64,000 nucleotides of DNA, taken from Noviherbaspirillum aerium. GTDB lineage: Bacteria > Pseudomonadota > Gammaproteobacteria > Burkholderiales > Burkholderiaceae_D. Where the stretch lies: contig NZ_VFAH01000014.1 in the NCBI RefSeq assembly GCF_008929045.1, forward strand, positions 1 through 64,000, read 5' to 3'. The notes below the pieces were generated by a model. The model was not told the DNA's origin. It saw only the letters and a list, made by a program, of their open reading frames with translations, and searched no databases. Shown one piece after another: positions 8,102 to 17,164 of the stretch (position 1 is the stretch's first letter; the number at the start of each line of letters is the position of its first letter). The position numbers and the translations under genes were made by a program.

Positions 8102-9088
8102 TCAGGCAGCGACCTTGCCGCCCAGCTCATCCTCGATGTAGCTGCGGATGATGCTGTCGAAATCCGCATCGCGCTGGAAGCCCATCGCATCGCCGCGGCG
8201 GGTGATGAAATCGCCCGGCCAGGAATTGACGATCCTGATGATGGCCGGGTCTTCTTCCCAGCGGATGCGCTTGACCACGCTGCTCCCGGCGACGCGCTCG
8301 AGCGCGGACACCATTTCCTTGACGGTGGTGGCAAGGCCGGGCAGGCTGAGCGCGCGGCTGCTGCCGAATGCGCTGCCGTCGATGTCATGTCCGTGGATCA
8401 GGCTGTTGATCGCATAGCGCGGCGACAGCAGCCACATCGGCGTGTCGGGAGCAACCGGGCACACCGCCTCGATGCCGTTGAGCGGTTCGCGGATGATGCC
8501 GCTGGCAAAGCTCGATGCCGCCTTGTTCGGCACCCCGGGGCGCACGCATACGGTCGGCATGCGCAGTGCGCGGCCGTCGATGAAGCCCTTGCGGCTGTAA
8601 TCGTTGACCAGCAATTCGCCCATCACCTTCTGGGTGCCGTAGGAACTCTGCGGCGTGAGCACCTGGTTGTCGGGCACCTGCGCCGGCAATTCGCCGCCGA
8701 AGACGGCCACCGACGAGGTGAACACCACGCGCGGCTTGTTGCCGTTCTGGCGGGCGCGCTCCAGGATCAGGCGTGTCGCATCGAAATTGATGCGTATGCC
8801 AAGGTCGAATTCCGCTTCGGCGTGGCTGCTGACGATGGCCGCGAGATGAAAAATGGAGCCAGTCTGCGGCGTCACGAGCTGTTCGATGGTGGCGGCATCG
8901 GCGATATCGCCGGTCACGATGTTGATCCGTTCGTCGGAAAACCCCTTGGCAGGCACGACATCAAGCAGCGTGATGCGGGAAATCGGAGTCTGTGCGCCCT
9001 GTGCGTTTGCCAGCGTTCCGCGCTCGAGCAGCTGCTTTGCCAAACGGGCGCCCAGCAAGCCGGCGCCACCGGTAATTAGAACTTCCAT
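8102..9088 (-). CDS. denD: D-erythronate dehydrogenase (NAD-dependent epimerase/dehydratase fold)
   Basis: A 328-residue extended SDR enzyme. The Rossmann motif TGGAGLLG is at residues 6-13, catalytic Ser near 125 and Tyr150-x3-Lys154. It resembles DenD, which oxidises D-erythronate to 2-oxo-D-erythronate, the first step of the tetronate route described for the DUF1537 kinase pathways. The ATG at 9088 has a GAGGAAAG ribosome-binding site; the longer frame to 9160 has none. It diverges from the GntR regulator and the otnK-otnC-otnI genes, which supply the following steps, so the context strongly supports the substrate. Confidence 0.88.
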   Translation of the reverse strand: MEVLITGGAGLLGARLAKQLLERGTLANAQGAQTPISRITLLDVVPAKGFSDERINIVTGDIADAATIEQLVTPQTGSIFHLAAIVSSHAEAEFDLGIRINFDATRLILERARQNGNKPRVVFTSSVAVFGGELPAQVPDNQVLTPQSSYGTQKVMGELLVNDYSRKGFIDGRALRMPTVCVRPGVPNKAASSFASGIIREPLNGIEAVCPVAPDTPMWLLSPRYAINSLIHGHDIDGSAFGSSRALSLPGLATTVKEMVSALERVAGSSVVKRIRWEEDPAIIRIVNSWPGDFITRRGDAMGFQRDADFDSIIRSYIEDELGGKVAA

Positions 9089-9204
9089 GCTTTCCTCAAA
9101 AAGTGCGCGGACGGCGCCGCCTTGCATGGCACCGTTCGCGGTCTGGCCAGGCTTCGGCAAGCAATGCCGATCAACAAGCCAGTTGTGGTTTAAGTTGTGA
9201 AGTT

Positions 9205-9221
9205 ATATGATAAGCGCATAT
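9205..9221. promoter_or_regulatory. Possible GntR operator in the denD/regulator divergent region
   Basis: The inverted repeat ATATG-N7-CATAT lies in the A+T-rich gap between denD and the FCD-type regulator, a usual place for an autoregulatory site. Assignment is by symmetry and position only. Confidence 0.3.
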
Positions 9222-9250
9222 TATGTAATCATCAATCTCGATATCAACGA

Positions 9251-10036
9251 ATGAGCGAAAACCCCCTGTTCCAGGTGGACCGCCTTGAGGCTTCGGCAAA
9301 AATGCCGGAACGAATCACGAAGATCCTCCAGGATCTGATCCTCAAGGGAACCTATCCGCCGAAGTCCCGACTTCCTTCGGAAGGCGAGATGGCGCAGCAT
9401 TTCGGCGTCAGCCGCACGGTCATGCGCGAAGCGGTGTCGCGCCTGAAGGCGGAAGGCCTGGTGGAATCGCGCCAGGGCAGCGGTGTCTTCGTGCGTGAAG
9501 CCGGGCCCGACCGCCCCTTCAGGATCAAGCCGAGCGTGATTGATTCGGTGCAGGAAGTGCTGCAGGTGGCCGAACTCCGGCGCGGCATGGAGGCGGAAAT
9601 CGCCGCCCTGGCCGCCGAGCGTGCCAGCGAAGAACAGATCGCCGAGATCGGCACGCGGCTTGCGGCCATCGACGGCGATGTGGCCGCCGGCGGCGACGGC
9701 GTCGCGGCCGACATTGAATTTCACCGCAGCATCGCCCGCGCCACCGGCAATCCGCATTTCCTCGCCCTGTGGGACTACCTCGGCCAGTTCCTGAAAGGCA
9801 CGATCAAGCTGACCCGCACCTGGGAGGCGCAGCGCGAAGAAACGCGGCAGCAGGTGCTGGACGAACATCAGGCCGTGTATGACGCCATCGTCCGGCGCGA
9901 TGCGAATGCTGCGCGCGAAGCCGCACGCAAGCATATGGAAATGTCGTCGCACCGCATCCGCAACATCGATCCGGATTTCGTCGCCGGCAAGGCGAAGAAA
10001 CCGGTTCGACGGCGGGCGGCCGGCGCCGAATCGTAA
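9251..10036 (+). CDS. GntR-family transcriptional regulator, FadR/FCD type
   Basis: A 261-residue regulator. The winged helix-turn-helix at residues 18-85 includes LPSEGEMAQHFGVSRTVMREA and the wing QGSGVFV. An all-helical FCD ligand-binding domain follows (about 95-235), with the Asp/His pattern DIEFHRSIARATGN typical of metal-assisted binding of small acids. It is placed between divergent denD and otnK and very likely controls both, relieved by a tetronate or an intermediate. The ATG at 9251 lacks a clear Shine-Dalgarno. An upstream start at 9197 would add 18 residues without family support. Confidence 0.9.
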   Translation: MSENPLFQVDRLEASAKMPERITKILQDLILKGTYPPKSRLPSEGEMAQHFGVSRTVMREAVSRLKAEGLVESRQGSGVFVREAGPDRPFRIKPSVIDSVQEVLQVAELRRGMEAEIAALAAERASEEQIAEIGTRLAAIDGDVAAGGDGVAADIEFHRSIARATGNPHFLALWDYLGQFLKGTIKLTRTWEAQREETRQQVLDEHQAVYDAIVRRDANAAREAARKHMEMSSHRIRNIDPDFVAGKAKKPVRRRAAGAES

Positions 10037-10095
10037 GGACGCCGCAAGACGCCGTGAAGGCACGGCATTTTTTGAACTGATACGGAACAGGCAAC

Positions 10096-11364
10096 ATGAG
10101 CTTATTACTCGGATGCATCGCTGACGATTTCACCGGCGCGACCGACCTGGCCGGCATGCTGGTACGCGCCGGCATGCGCACGGTGCAGATGATCGGCGTG
10201 CCGCAGGAACCGCTGCCGCGGGACGTCGATGCCGTCGTCATCGCCCTGAAGTCGCGCACCACGCCGCCGCAGGAAGCGGTCGATGAATCGCTGGCGGCGC
10301 TGGAATGGCTGCGCAATGCCGGCTGCCGCCAGTTTTATTTCAAGTACTGCTCCACCTTCGATTCCACCGACCGCGGCAATATCGGCCCGGTCACGGATGC
10401 GCTGATGACGGCGCTGGGCACCGACTTCACGATTGCCTGCCCGGCCTTCCCGGAAAACAAGCGCACCATTTTCAAGGGTTACCTGTTCGTCGGCGATGAA
10501 CTGCTCAGCGAAAGCGGCATGCGCAATCATCCTCTGACGCCGATGACCGATGCCAACCTGGTGCGCGTGCTGCAGCGGCAGACGGCGCGCAAGGTCGGAC
10601 TGATCGGCCACGAGGTCGTCGCGCGCGGCGCCGAAGCCATCGCGGCGCACATCGAGGCATTGAAGCGCGACGGCATCCAGATTGCGATCGTCGATGCGGT
10701 ATCGAACGATGACCTGATGCGCATCGGCGCGGCGCTGGCCGGCATGCCCTTGGTCACCGCGGGCTCCGGCATCGCCCTCGGCCTGCCGCAGAATTTCCGC
10801 AAGGCGGGGCTGCTCGACGAAGGGGCGGTCGCCGACACGCTGGAGGTGCCGCAGGGCTTGCGCGCCGTGATTTCCGGCAGCTGCTCGGTCGCCACCAATG
10901 CCCAGGTCGCGCATTTCATCGCTTCCGGCCGGCCGGCATTTGCCATCGATCCGCTGCGCCTCGCAAATGGCGAGGATCTCGTGAGCATGGCGCTTGACTG
11001 GGCTGCGCCCCTGCTCGCGGACGGCCCGCCGCTGGTCTATGCGACCGCGGCGCCGGAAGCGGTCAAGGCGGTGCAGGCGCGGCTCGGCGTGGAACGCGCC
11101 GGCCTGCTGGTCGAGGAAGCCCTTGCCGGCATCGCCAAGGGATTGGTCGAACGCGGCGTGCGGCAGATGCTGGTGGCGGGCGGGGAAACCTCGGGCGCGG
11201 TGGTGCAGGCCCTGGGCGTGCACGGCCTGCATATCGGCCCGCAGATCGATCCCGGCGTGCCATGGACTACCACCCTCGGCGCCACGCCGCTGGCGCTTGC
11301 GCTCAAGTCGGGCAACTTCGGCAGCGTGGACTTCTTCACCAAGGCATGGAGCGTGCTGCGATGA
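10096..11364 (+). CDS. otnK: 3-oxo-tetronate kinase (DUF1537 family)
   Basis: A 422-residue member of the four-carbon acid sugar kinase family. The N-terminal domain begins with CIADDFTGATDLAGML, its characteristic substrate-binding start. The C-terminal nucleotide-binding domain holds the glycine-rich GSCSVATNAQ and the end motif VAGGETSGAVVQALG. It phosphorylates 3-oxo-tetronate at O4. The stop overlaps the next ATG in ATGA, so otnK and otnC are translationally coupled. Length is normal for the family. The GntR gene 59 bp upstream is probably in the same transcript. Confidence 0.93.
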   Translation: MSLLLGCIADDFTGATDLAGMLVRAGMRTVQMIGVPQEPLPRDVDAVVIALKSRTTPPQEAVDESLAALEWLRNAGCRQFYFKYCSTFDSTDRGNIGPVTDALMTALGTDFTIACPAFPENKRTIFKGYLFVGDELLSESGMRNHPLTPMTDANLVRVLQRQTARKVGLIGHEVVARGAEAIAAHIEALKRDGIQIAIVDAVSNDDLMRIGAALAGMPLVTAGSGIALGLPQNFRKAGLLDEGAVADTLEVPQGLRAVISGSCSVATNAQVAHFIASGRPAFAIDPLRLANGEDLVSMALDWAAPLLADGPPLVYATAAPEAVKAVQARLGVERAGLLVEEALAGIAKGLVERGVRQMLVAGGETSGAVVQALGVHGLHIGPQIDPGVPWTTTLGATPLALALKSGNFGSVDFFTKAWSVLR

Positions 11365-12002
11365 ACGAGTCGGCACTGCGCGAACACATCTGCGAATGCG
11401 GCAGGTCGCTGTACGACCGCGGGCTGGCCACGGGCAGCAGCGGCAATATCAGCGTGCGGCTCGATGACGGCTGGCTGCTGACGCCCACCAATGCCTCGCT
11501 CGGCCATCTCGATCCGGCCCGCCTGGCCAAGCTCGACTGGCAGGGCAACCTGGTGTCGGGCGATGCGCCGTCCAAGGAAGCCTTCCTGCACCGCGCCATG
11601 TACGAGGAGCGCAACGGCGCCGGCGCGATCGTTCACCTGCATTCCACGCATTCCGCCGCCGTGTCGTGCATGTCGGGGCTGGATGCCTGCGACTGCATAC
11701 CGCCGCTGACGGCGTACTTCGTCATGAAGATCGGCAAGCTGCCGCTGATACCGTATCACCGGCCGGGCGATCCAAAACTGGGCGATGCCATCCGCGGCCT
11801 GGCGGCGAAGCACAGCGCGGTGCTGCTGGCCAATCACGGCCCGGTGGTATCGGGCAAGAATCTCGAGGCCGCGCTGTATGCGACCGAGGAACTCGAAGAA
11901 ACGGCAAAGCTGTTCCTGCTGCTGCGCGGCCACAATCCGCGCGCGCTCAATGCCGAGCAGATCGAGGAACTGAGGCAGGTATTCAAGCTGGACCAGCAAT
12001 GA
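11361..12002 (+). CDS. otnC: 3-oxo-tetronate 4-phosphate decarboxylase (class II aldolase/adducin family)
   Basis: A 213-residue zinc-dependent class II aldolase-fold protein. GSSGNIS, the catalytic Glu73 in SKEAF, the metal-binding HLH at 92-94 and a later His in LLANHGPVV are all in place. In the tetronate pathway OtnC decarboxylates 3-oxo-tetronate 4-phosphate to dihydroxyacetone phosphate. The start codon overlaps the otnK stop by 4 bp. Alone, family members could also be L-fuculose-phosphate or ribulose-phosphate aldolases; adjacency to otnK and otnI decides the call. Confidence 0.92.
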   Translation: MNESALREHICECGRSLYDRGLATGSSGNISVRLDDGWLLTPTNASLGHLDPARLAKLDWQGNLVSGDAPSKEAFLHRAMYEERNGAGAIVHLHSTHSAAVSCMSGLDACDCIPPLTAYFVMKIGKLPLIPYHRPGDPKLGDAIRGLAAKHSAVLLANHGPVVSGKNLEAALYATEELEETAKLFLLLRGHNPRALNAEQIEELRQVFKLDQQ

Positions 12003-12062
12003 CCGCAGTGATTGAATTACATCCGATTCACGCTTCGCATCAAGGGAACTAAAGGAAAGATC

Positions 12063-12857
12063 GTGCCGAAATTTGCCGCCAACCTGACAATGATGTTCAA
12101 TGAAGTGCCCTTCCTGGAAAGGTTTTCCGCCGCCGCCGACGCGGGCTTCACCGCCGTGGAATTCCTGTTCCCGTATGAGCACCCGGCCGAGGATATCTCC
12201 CGCGCGTTGAAGGACAACGGTTTGCAGAACGTGCTGTTCAACATGCCGCCCGGCGCCTGGGCCGAAGGCGAACGCGGGCTGGCTTCGCTGCCGGGGCGCG
12301 AGGAAGAATTCCGCGAAGGCATCGACAAGGCGATCCGCTATGCGCAGGAACTCGGCACGCCAATGCTGCACGTGATGTCGGGTCTCCTGCCCGCCGGCGG
12401 AGACCGCGGCGTCGCCCGCGCCACCTATGTCGCCAACCTGCGCCAGGCCTGCGCGGAAGCCGCCAGGCACAACATCACGATACTGATCGAGCCCATCAAT
12501 ACCCGCGACATTCCCGGGTATTTCCTCAACACCCAGGCCGAGGCGCATGCGATCCGAGAAGAAATCGGCGCGCCCAACCTGAAGGTGCAGATGGACTTCT
12601 ACCATGTGCAGATCGTCGAAGGCGACATCGCGATGAAGGTGCGGCGCTACCTGCCGCACATCGGCCATATCCAGATTGCGGGCGTCCCGGAGCGCAATGA
12701 GCCCGACACCGGCGAGATCAATTATCCTTACCTGTTCAAGCTGCTCGACGAGGTCGGCTACGGCGGCTGGCTGGGCTGCGAGTATCGACCGGCAAGGGGA
12801 ACGGTGGAAGGCCTGGGCTGGTTCAGGCATTTTGCCGCGCAGGCCGGCAAGGCATGA
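12063..12857 (+). CDS. otnI: 2-oxo-tetronate isomerase (hydroxypyruvate isomerase-like TIM barrel)
   Basis: A 264-residue AP-endonuclease-2-type TIM barrel. Features seen are [11 protein letters not shown] at the start, LIEPINTRD with the catalytic Glu, [15 protein letters not shown] and GCEYRP, the pattern of Hyi/OtnI. It converts 2-oxo-tetronate to 3-oxo-tetronate between DenD and OtnK. A GTG start at 12063 is preceded by AAAGGAAAG and matches the family N-terminus; the TTG at 12012 would add an unsupported extension. The 60-bp gap after otnC shows no terminator, so the genes form one operon. Confidence 0.9.
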   Translation: MPKFAANLTMMFNEVPFLERFSAAADAGFTAVEFLFPYEHPAEDISRALKDNGLQNVLFNMPPGAWAEGERGLASLPGREEEFREGIDKAIRYAQELGTPMLHVMSGLLPAGGDRGVARATYVANLRQACAEAARHNITILIEPINTRDIPGYFLNTQAEAHAIREEIGAPNLKVQMDFYHVQIVEGDIAMKVRRYLPHIGHIQIAGVPERNEPDTGEINYPYLFKLLDEVGYGGWLGCEYRPARGTVEGLGWFRHFAAQAGKA

Positions 12858-12944
12858 CTGCAGAACATGTTCTCCGACGGCGGCGCCGGCGGGGTAATCA
12901 ATGTGGTTCGTATGAGGTTATAAAATTTTTTTCAGGAGACTTGA

Positions 12945-13931
12945 ATGAAAACCATCCGTCTTAACGCAATCGCCCTGGCCGTGTCCGCACTGGCCGTCGG
13001 CTTTCTTTCTTCCAGCGCTTCCGCGCAGACCGTGATGCGCATCAGCGTGTCGACCGCGCAGAATTCGCACCAGGGCGTGGCCATCGATACGCTGGCCAAG
13101 GAAGTGGAAAAGCGCACCAATGGCCGCTACAAGATCCAGACCTTCTACGGCGGCTCGCTGGGCGCGGAGCGTGAAGCAGTGGAAGCGGTGCAGCTCGGCA
13201 CCCAGGAACTGACCTGGACATCGACCGGCCCGATTCCCAACTTCGTGCCCGAAGTGAAGATCCTCGACATTCCCTTCCTGTTCCGCGACTATGCGCATGC
13301 CCGTGCCGTGCTGGACGGCCCGATCGGCCAGGACATGCTGAAGAAATTCGAAAGCAAGGGAATCAAGGCACTGGCCTGGGGCGAAAACGGTTTCCGCCAC
13401 ATGACCAACAACAAGCGCGCCATCAACAACCCGGAAGACATGAAGGGGCTGAAGATGCGCACCATGGAAAACCCGGTGCACATCCAGGCTTACAAGGGCT
13501 TCGGCATCATCCCGACGCCGATGGCCTTTACCGAAGTGTTCACGGCGATGCAGCAGGGCACGGTCGACGGCCAGGAAAACCCGCTGTCGGTCATCACCGC
13601 CAACAAGTTCGAACAGGTACAGAAGCACCTGACCCTGACCGGCCATGTCTACTCGCCGGGCGTGTTCCTGATGAACAAGGGCGCCTTCGACAAGCTGTCC
13701 CCGGCTGACCAGACCGCCTTCCTCGAAGCAGCAAAGGTGGCGGCCAAGGCCAATCGCGACCGCGTCGACGAAGACGAGAGGACTGCGGTCAAGTACCTGA
13801 GCTCCAAGGGCATGCAGGTCGTCGAGAACGTCGACAAGGCAAAGTACCAGGCGTCGCTGGCACCGGTCTTCGCCGACTTCGAAAAGCAGTTCGGCAAGGC
13901 CAACATCGACAAGATCCGCAACTACAAGTAA
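12945..13931 (+). CDS. dctP: TRAP transporter periplasmic substrate-binding protein, DctP family
   Basis: A 328-residue protein with a cleavable signal peptide (KTIRLNAIALAVSALAVGF...SASA-Q). Family signatures include the PIPNFVPEVKILDIPFLF stretch and KGLKMRTMENPVHIQAYKGFG, where the arginine normally binds the substrate carboxylate. It would bind the acid sugar used by the neighbouring enzymes. AGGAGACTTG precedes the ATG. A strong hairpin terminator follows at 13941, and the membrane subunits start about 250 bp further on, which would let the binding protein be made in excess. Confidence 0.93.
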   Translation: MKTIRLNAIALAVSALAVGFLSSSASAQTVMRISVSTAQNSHQGVAIDTLAKEVEKRTNGRYKIQTFYGGSLGAEREAVEAVQLGTQELTWTSTGPIPNFVPEVKILDIPFLFRDYAHARAVLDGPIGQDMLKKFESKGIKALAWGENGFRHMTNNKRAINNPEDMKGLKMRTMENPVHIQAYKGFGIIPTPMAFTEVFTAMQQGTVDGQENPLSVITANKFEQVQKHLTLTGHVYSPGVFLMNKGAFDKLSPADQTAFLEAAKVAAKANRDRVDEDERTAVKYLSSKGMQVVENVDKAKYQASLAPVFADFEKQFGKANIDKIRNYK

Positions 13932-13940
13932 TGCAAGCCA

Positions 13941-13965
13941 CGCCCCGCCGCCAGCGGGGCGTTTT
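13941..13965 (+). terminator. Intrinsic terminator after dctP
   Basis: Perfect 8-bp stem CGCCCCGC/GCGGGGCG with a 5-nt loop followed by TTTT, 10 bp after the dctP stop codon. It probably reduces, rather than abolishes, expression of dctQM. Confidence 0.75.
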
Positions 13966-14182
13966 CAAGAGCGTTTTCGGATTGACCGTACCAGGACGAG
14001 GCCGAGGGGATTGCCTGCAGATCAAGGCGTGGCGACACGACATGGCGGGCTCGGCACCTTCACACGATGCCGTACCGCGGGGAAATCTTCCGTTATCGTC
14101 GATACACTCAACCTGAAAGCGCTCTGATGGCTGTCTGAGACGCGCGGCATGCGCAACATTCTAATTCGCCAACATTCACAAC

Positions 14183-14677
14183 ATGAAATCCGCCTTCTTA
14201 TCATTGGGCCGCGGCGTTTCCGCCTTCTCCCTGGCCTTCGCCTGCCTCATGCTGGTGCTGTCCGCCTGCCTGGGCATGTTCCAGGTCGTCACCCGTTTCA
14301 TCTTCGAGCAGCCGGCCGAATGGAGCGAGGTGCTCATCCGCTTCTTCCTGATCTGGATGGTCTTCATGGCGCTGCCGGAAGCCTTCCGGATCGGCTCCAT
14401 GGTGTCCATCGACATGCTGCACCGCCTGTCCCCGCCGCCGCTGCGCCGGGTGCTGGATGTGGTGATCATGGTTGCCTCGCTGGCGCTGCTGGCCGTCATC
14501 ATCTGGTTCGGCTGGGACTACGCCCAGCGCGGCAAGGTGCAGACCATGGCGGGACTGGAGGACTTGTCGATGTTCTGGGCCTATCTTGCGCTGCCGGTCG
14601 GATCGGCATGCGCGGTGTTCGGCGTCATCGCCAACTTCCTTGAACCCCAGAAGCACGAACTCGAGACCGCCCAATAA
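14183..14677 (+). CDS. dctQ: TRAP transporter small permease, DctQ family
   Basis: A 164-residue inner-membrane protein with four hydrophobic segments (about 12-38, 47-65, 88-112, 130-152), the DctQ topology. The FQVVTRFIFEQPAEWSEVLIRFFLIWMVF block is the conserved region between the first two helices. It works with DctM and the upstream DctP. It lies 250 bp after dctP, beyond the terminator. Confidence 0.93.
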   Translation: MKSAFLSLGRGVSAFSLAFACLMLVLSACLGMFQVVTRFIFEQPAEWSEVLIRFFLIWMVFMALPEAFRIGSMVSIDMLHRLSPPPLRRVLDVVIMVASLALLAVIIWFGWDYAQRGKVQTMAGLEDLSMFWAYLALPVGSACAVFGVIANFLEPQKHELETAQ

Positions 14678-14713
14678 CAGGCAATATCCACAAGACCAAC
14701 AAGAGTAACCACC

Positions 14714-15991
14714 ATGTCCCTTACGATGCTCATCACGATGATCGTGTGCTTCGCCCTGTCGATATCGATCGCGGTATCGATCGGCCTGGCCAGCGTCATC
14801 GGCGTCTACTCCTCGAATGCCCCGATGCTGCTGGCTGCCAAGGAGATCTTCACCTCCATCAACAAGTTTCCGCTGGCGGCGATTCCCTTCTTCATCCTGG
14901 CAGGCAACCTGATGGAAACCGGCGGCATTTCCCAGCGGCTGGTCGAATTCGCCAAGTCGATCGTCGGCGGCGTGCAAGGCGGCCTGGCCGCGACCTGCGT
15001 TCTGACCTGCATGATCTTTGCCGCCGTCTCCGGCTCGTCGGTCGCGACCACGTTCGCCATCGGCGCCATCCTGATTCCGGCGCTGGTCAAGCATGGTTAT
15101 CCGCTCAACTTCGCCGCCGCGCTGCAGGCCACATCGGCCGAACTCGGCGTCATCATTCCGCCATCGATTCCGATGATTCTCTACGGCGTCTCGGCGGAAG
15201 TCTCGATCGGCGAACTCTTCATCGCAGGTTTCGGCCCCGGCCTGCTGATCGGCGTCGCGCTGATGGTGTTCGTCATCATTTGGGCTCGCGTCAAGGGCTA
15301 TGGCAAGAATGACCATGTCGGCAAGATGAGCTTCGGCGCCGCATTCAAGCAGGCATGGCTTGCCCTGCTGATGCCGGTCATCATTCTCGGCGGCATCTAT
15401 GGCGGCGTGTTCACGCCGACCGAGGCATCCGTGGTGGCGGTGTTCTATGCCTTCATCATCGGCGTATTCATCTATCGCGAGACCCGCTGGTCCGATCTCG
15501 GTGCGATCCTGAGAAAGTCGGCGCTGTCGTCGGCGGTGATCATGTTCATCATCGCCAATGCCGGCCTGTTCAGCTTCATGATCACCCGCGCCGGCGTGCC
15601 GGACGCCATCGGCGCATTCCTGGCCGAAAACCTGCAGAACCCGATGTTCTTCCTGCTGGGCGTCAACGCGGCGCTGTTCGTCATCGGCATGTTCATCGAG
15701 ACCTCTGCGGCCATCATCGTGCTGGCGCCGATTCTCGTGCCGGTGGCGATCAAGTTCGGCGTCGATCCGGTGCATTTCGGCATGATCATGATCGTCAACC
15801 TGGCGCTCGGCATGATCACGCCGCCGTTCGGCGTGAACCTGTTCGCCGCCTGCACCGTGGCGAGGATCTCGCTGGATAAGATCGTCGGGAGGCTGATCCC
15901 CTTCATCCTCGTGATCCTGGGCTGCCTTTTGCTCATCACCTACTTCCCCCCGCTTTCGCTCTATCTGCGCGATCTCGTCTTCGTAAAGTAA
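14714..15991 (+). CDS. dctM: TRAP transporter large permease, DctM family
   Basis: A 425-residue multi-spanning protein of normal length for DctM. The conserved AAVSGSSVATTFAIGAI and ELGVIIPPSIPMILYGV motifs of the two half-repeats are present, as is MITPPFGVNLFAA near the C-terminus. It forms the sodium-driven channel with DctQ, from which it is separated by 36 bp. Clustering with den/otn genes suggests uptake of D-erythronate or a related tetronate. Confidence 0.94.
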   Translation: MSLTMLITMIVCFALSISIAVSIGLASVIGVYSSNAPMLLAAKEIFTSINKFPLAAIPFFILAGNLMETGGISQRLVEFAKSIVGGVQGGLAATCVLTCMIFAAVSGSSVATTFAIGAILIPALVKHGYPLNFAAALQATSAELGVIIPPSIPMILYGVSAEVSIGELFIAGFGPGLLIGVALMVFVIIWARVKGYGKNDHVGKMSFGAAFKQAWLALLMPVIILGGIYGGVFTPTEASVVAVFYAFIIGVFIYRETRWSDLGAILRKSALSSAVIMFIIANAGLFSFMITRAGVPDAIGAFLAENLQNPMFFLLGVNAALFVIGMFIETSAAIIVLAPILVPVAIKFGVDPVHFGMIMIVNLALGMITPPFGVNLFAACTVARISLDKIVGRLIPFILVILGCLLLITYFPPLSLYLRDLVFVK

Positions 15992-16001
15992 GACAATCAA
16001 C

Positions 16002-16053
16002 CATGCTCCATGACGGGTGCCCGTATCCATACCGGCACCCGTCATGGAGCATG
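16002..16053. terminator. Long perfect hairpin after dctM
   Basis: A 20-bp perfect stem (left arm 16002-16021, right arm 16034-16053, arms CATGCTCCATGACGGGTGCC and its complement) with a 12-nt loop starts 10 bp after the dctM stop. No T-run follows, so it may act as an RNA-stabilising 3' end or a bidirectional block rather than a classical terminator. Confidence 0.5.
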
Positions 16054-16240
16054 AATTCCCCCGGTCCGGTGAAATCAAGGATGCGACGGCCTGCCTTTTC
16101 AAACAGCTGAAACGGCTGAAACGGCTGCCCGGACATCATCACAAAGCTTCAAGACACGCTGCGCGGCAAGCACTAGATTTGCAGCACGGTGCATGGTGCA
16201 CGCGCCGACGGCGAACGGTCTTGAGATGGGGGAAGCGAAC

Positions 16241-17164
16241 ATGGATATCGGCTTTATCGGACTTGGCGTGATGGGACAACCCATGGCGCTCAATCTTGCG
16301 CGGGCGGGCATACCGCTTGTCGTCTGGAACCGCAGTCCCGAACGCTGCGAGGCGCTGCGGGCGGCCGGTGCAGCCGTCGCCGGCAATACCGGCGAAGTAT
16401 TCGATCGGACGCGCATCGTTTTTCTGATGCTGATCGGCGCAGAGGCGATGGACCAGGTTCTCGGCCGCGGCACGGCCGGATTTCACGCTAAGGTAGCCGG
16501 ACATCTGATCGTGCACATGGGAACGACTTCGCCTGAGTATTCGAAGGCACTGGAGGCCGACATCCTCGCTGCCGGCGGACGCTATGCGGAATGCCCGGTG
16601 TCGGGTTCGCGCCTGCCGGCCGAGTCGGGCCAGCTGGTCGCCATGCTCGCCGGCGAGCAATCCGCCGTCGCGGAAGTGATGCCGCTGCTCGGGCCGATGT
16701 GCCGCGATACCTTTGTTTGCGGCGCGGCGCCATCGGCATTGCTGATGAAGCTCGCGGTCAACCTGTTCCTGATCACCATGGTGACAGGGCTGTCCGAGGC
16801 TTCCCATTTCGCCCGGCGCCATGGGCTGGACATGCGTCAATTCCTGTCGGTGCTTGATGCCGGACCGATGGCGAGCGCAGTGTCGCGGATGAAGATTGCC
16901 AAGCTGGTCGAGCGCAACTTCGATGTGCAGGCATCCATTCTGGACGTGCTGAAGAACAACCGTCTGGTGGCGGAGGCGGCGCGGCACTGCGGCATCGCCT
17001 CGCCCCTGCTCGATGTCTGCCATGCGCTGTACGGAGAAGCTGCCGCCCTTGGTCACGGGCATGAGGACATGATCGCGGTCGTGCAGGCGATCGAAGCCCG
17101 CACGGCATCCCTTACCGGATCGCCGCTGCCCAGCGCGCAGGCGTCAAACCATAGGCAAGCTTGA
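16241..17164 (+). CDS. NAD(P)-dependent beta-hydroxyacid dehydrogenase (3-hydroxyisobutyrate dehydrogenase family)
   Basis: A 307-residue enzyme with Rossmann motif [13 protein letters not shown] at 4-16, the CPVSGS substrate loop near 118-123 and the catalytic Lys170/Asn174 pair in LLMKLAVNL. The family includes 3-hydroxyisobutyrate, tartronate-semialdehyde and L-threonate (LtnD) dehydrogenases. Being next to a TRAP and otn cluster, oxidation of another tetronate is attractive but unproven. The ATG at 16241 starts directly before the Rossmann strand. Its 3' end overlaps the convergent AraC gene by 53 bp. Confidence 0.85.
   Translation: MDIGFIGLGVMGQPMALNLARAGIPLVVWNRSPERCEALRAAGAAVAGNTGEVFDRTRIVFLMLIGAEAMDQVLGRGTAGFHAKVAGHLIVHMGTTSPEYSKALEADILAAGGRYAECPVSGSRLPAESGQLVAMLAGEQSAVAEVMPLLGPMCRDTFVCGAAPSALLMKLAVNLFLITMVTGLSEASHFARRHGLDMRQFLSVLDAGPMASAVSRMKIAKLVERNFDVQASILDVLKNNRLVAEAARHCGIASPLLDVCHALYGEAAALGHGHEDMIAVVQAIEARTASLTGSPLPSAQASNHRQA

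Noticed and set aside
11037-12830. 597-codon minus-strand frame antisense to otnK-otnC-otnI
   Set aside because: The sense strand encodes three well-supported enzymes; the antisense frame has no start site or recognisable motif.
14201-16102. 633-codon minus-strand frame antisense to dctQM
   Set aside because: Its Asp/His/Gln-rich composition is the complement of membrane-protein codons; dctQ and dctM are certain on the other strand.
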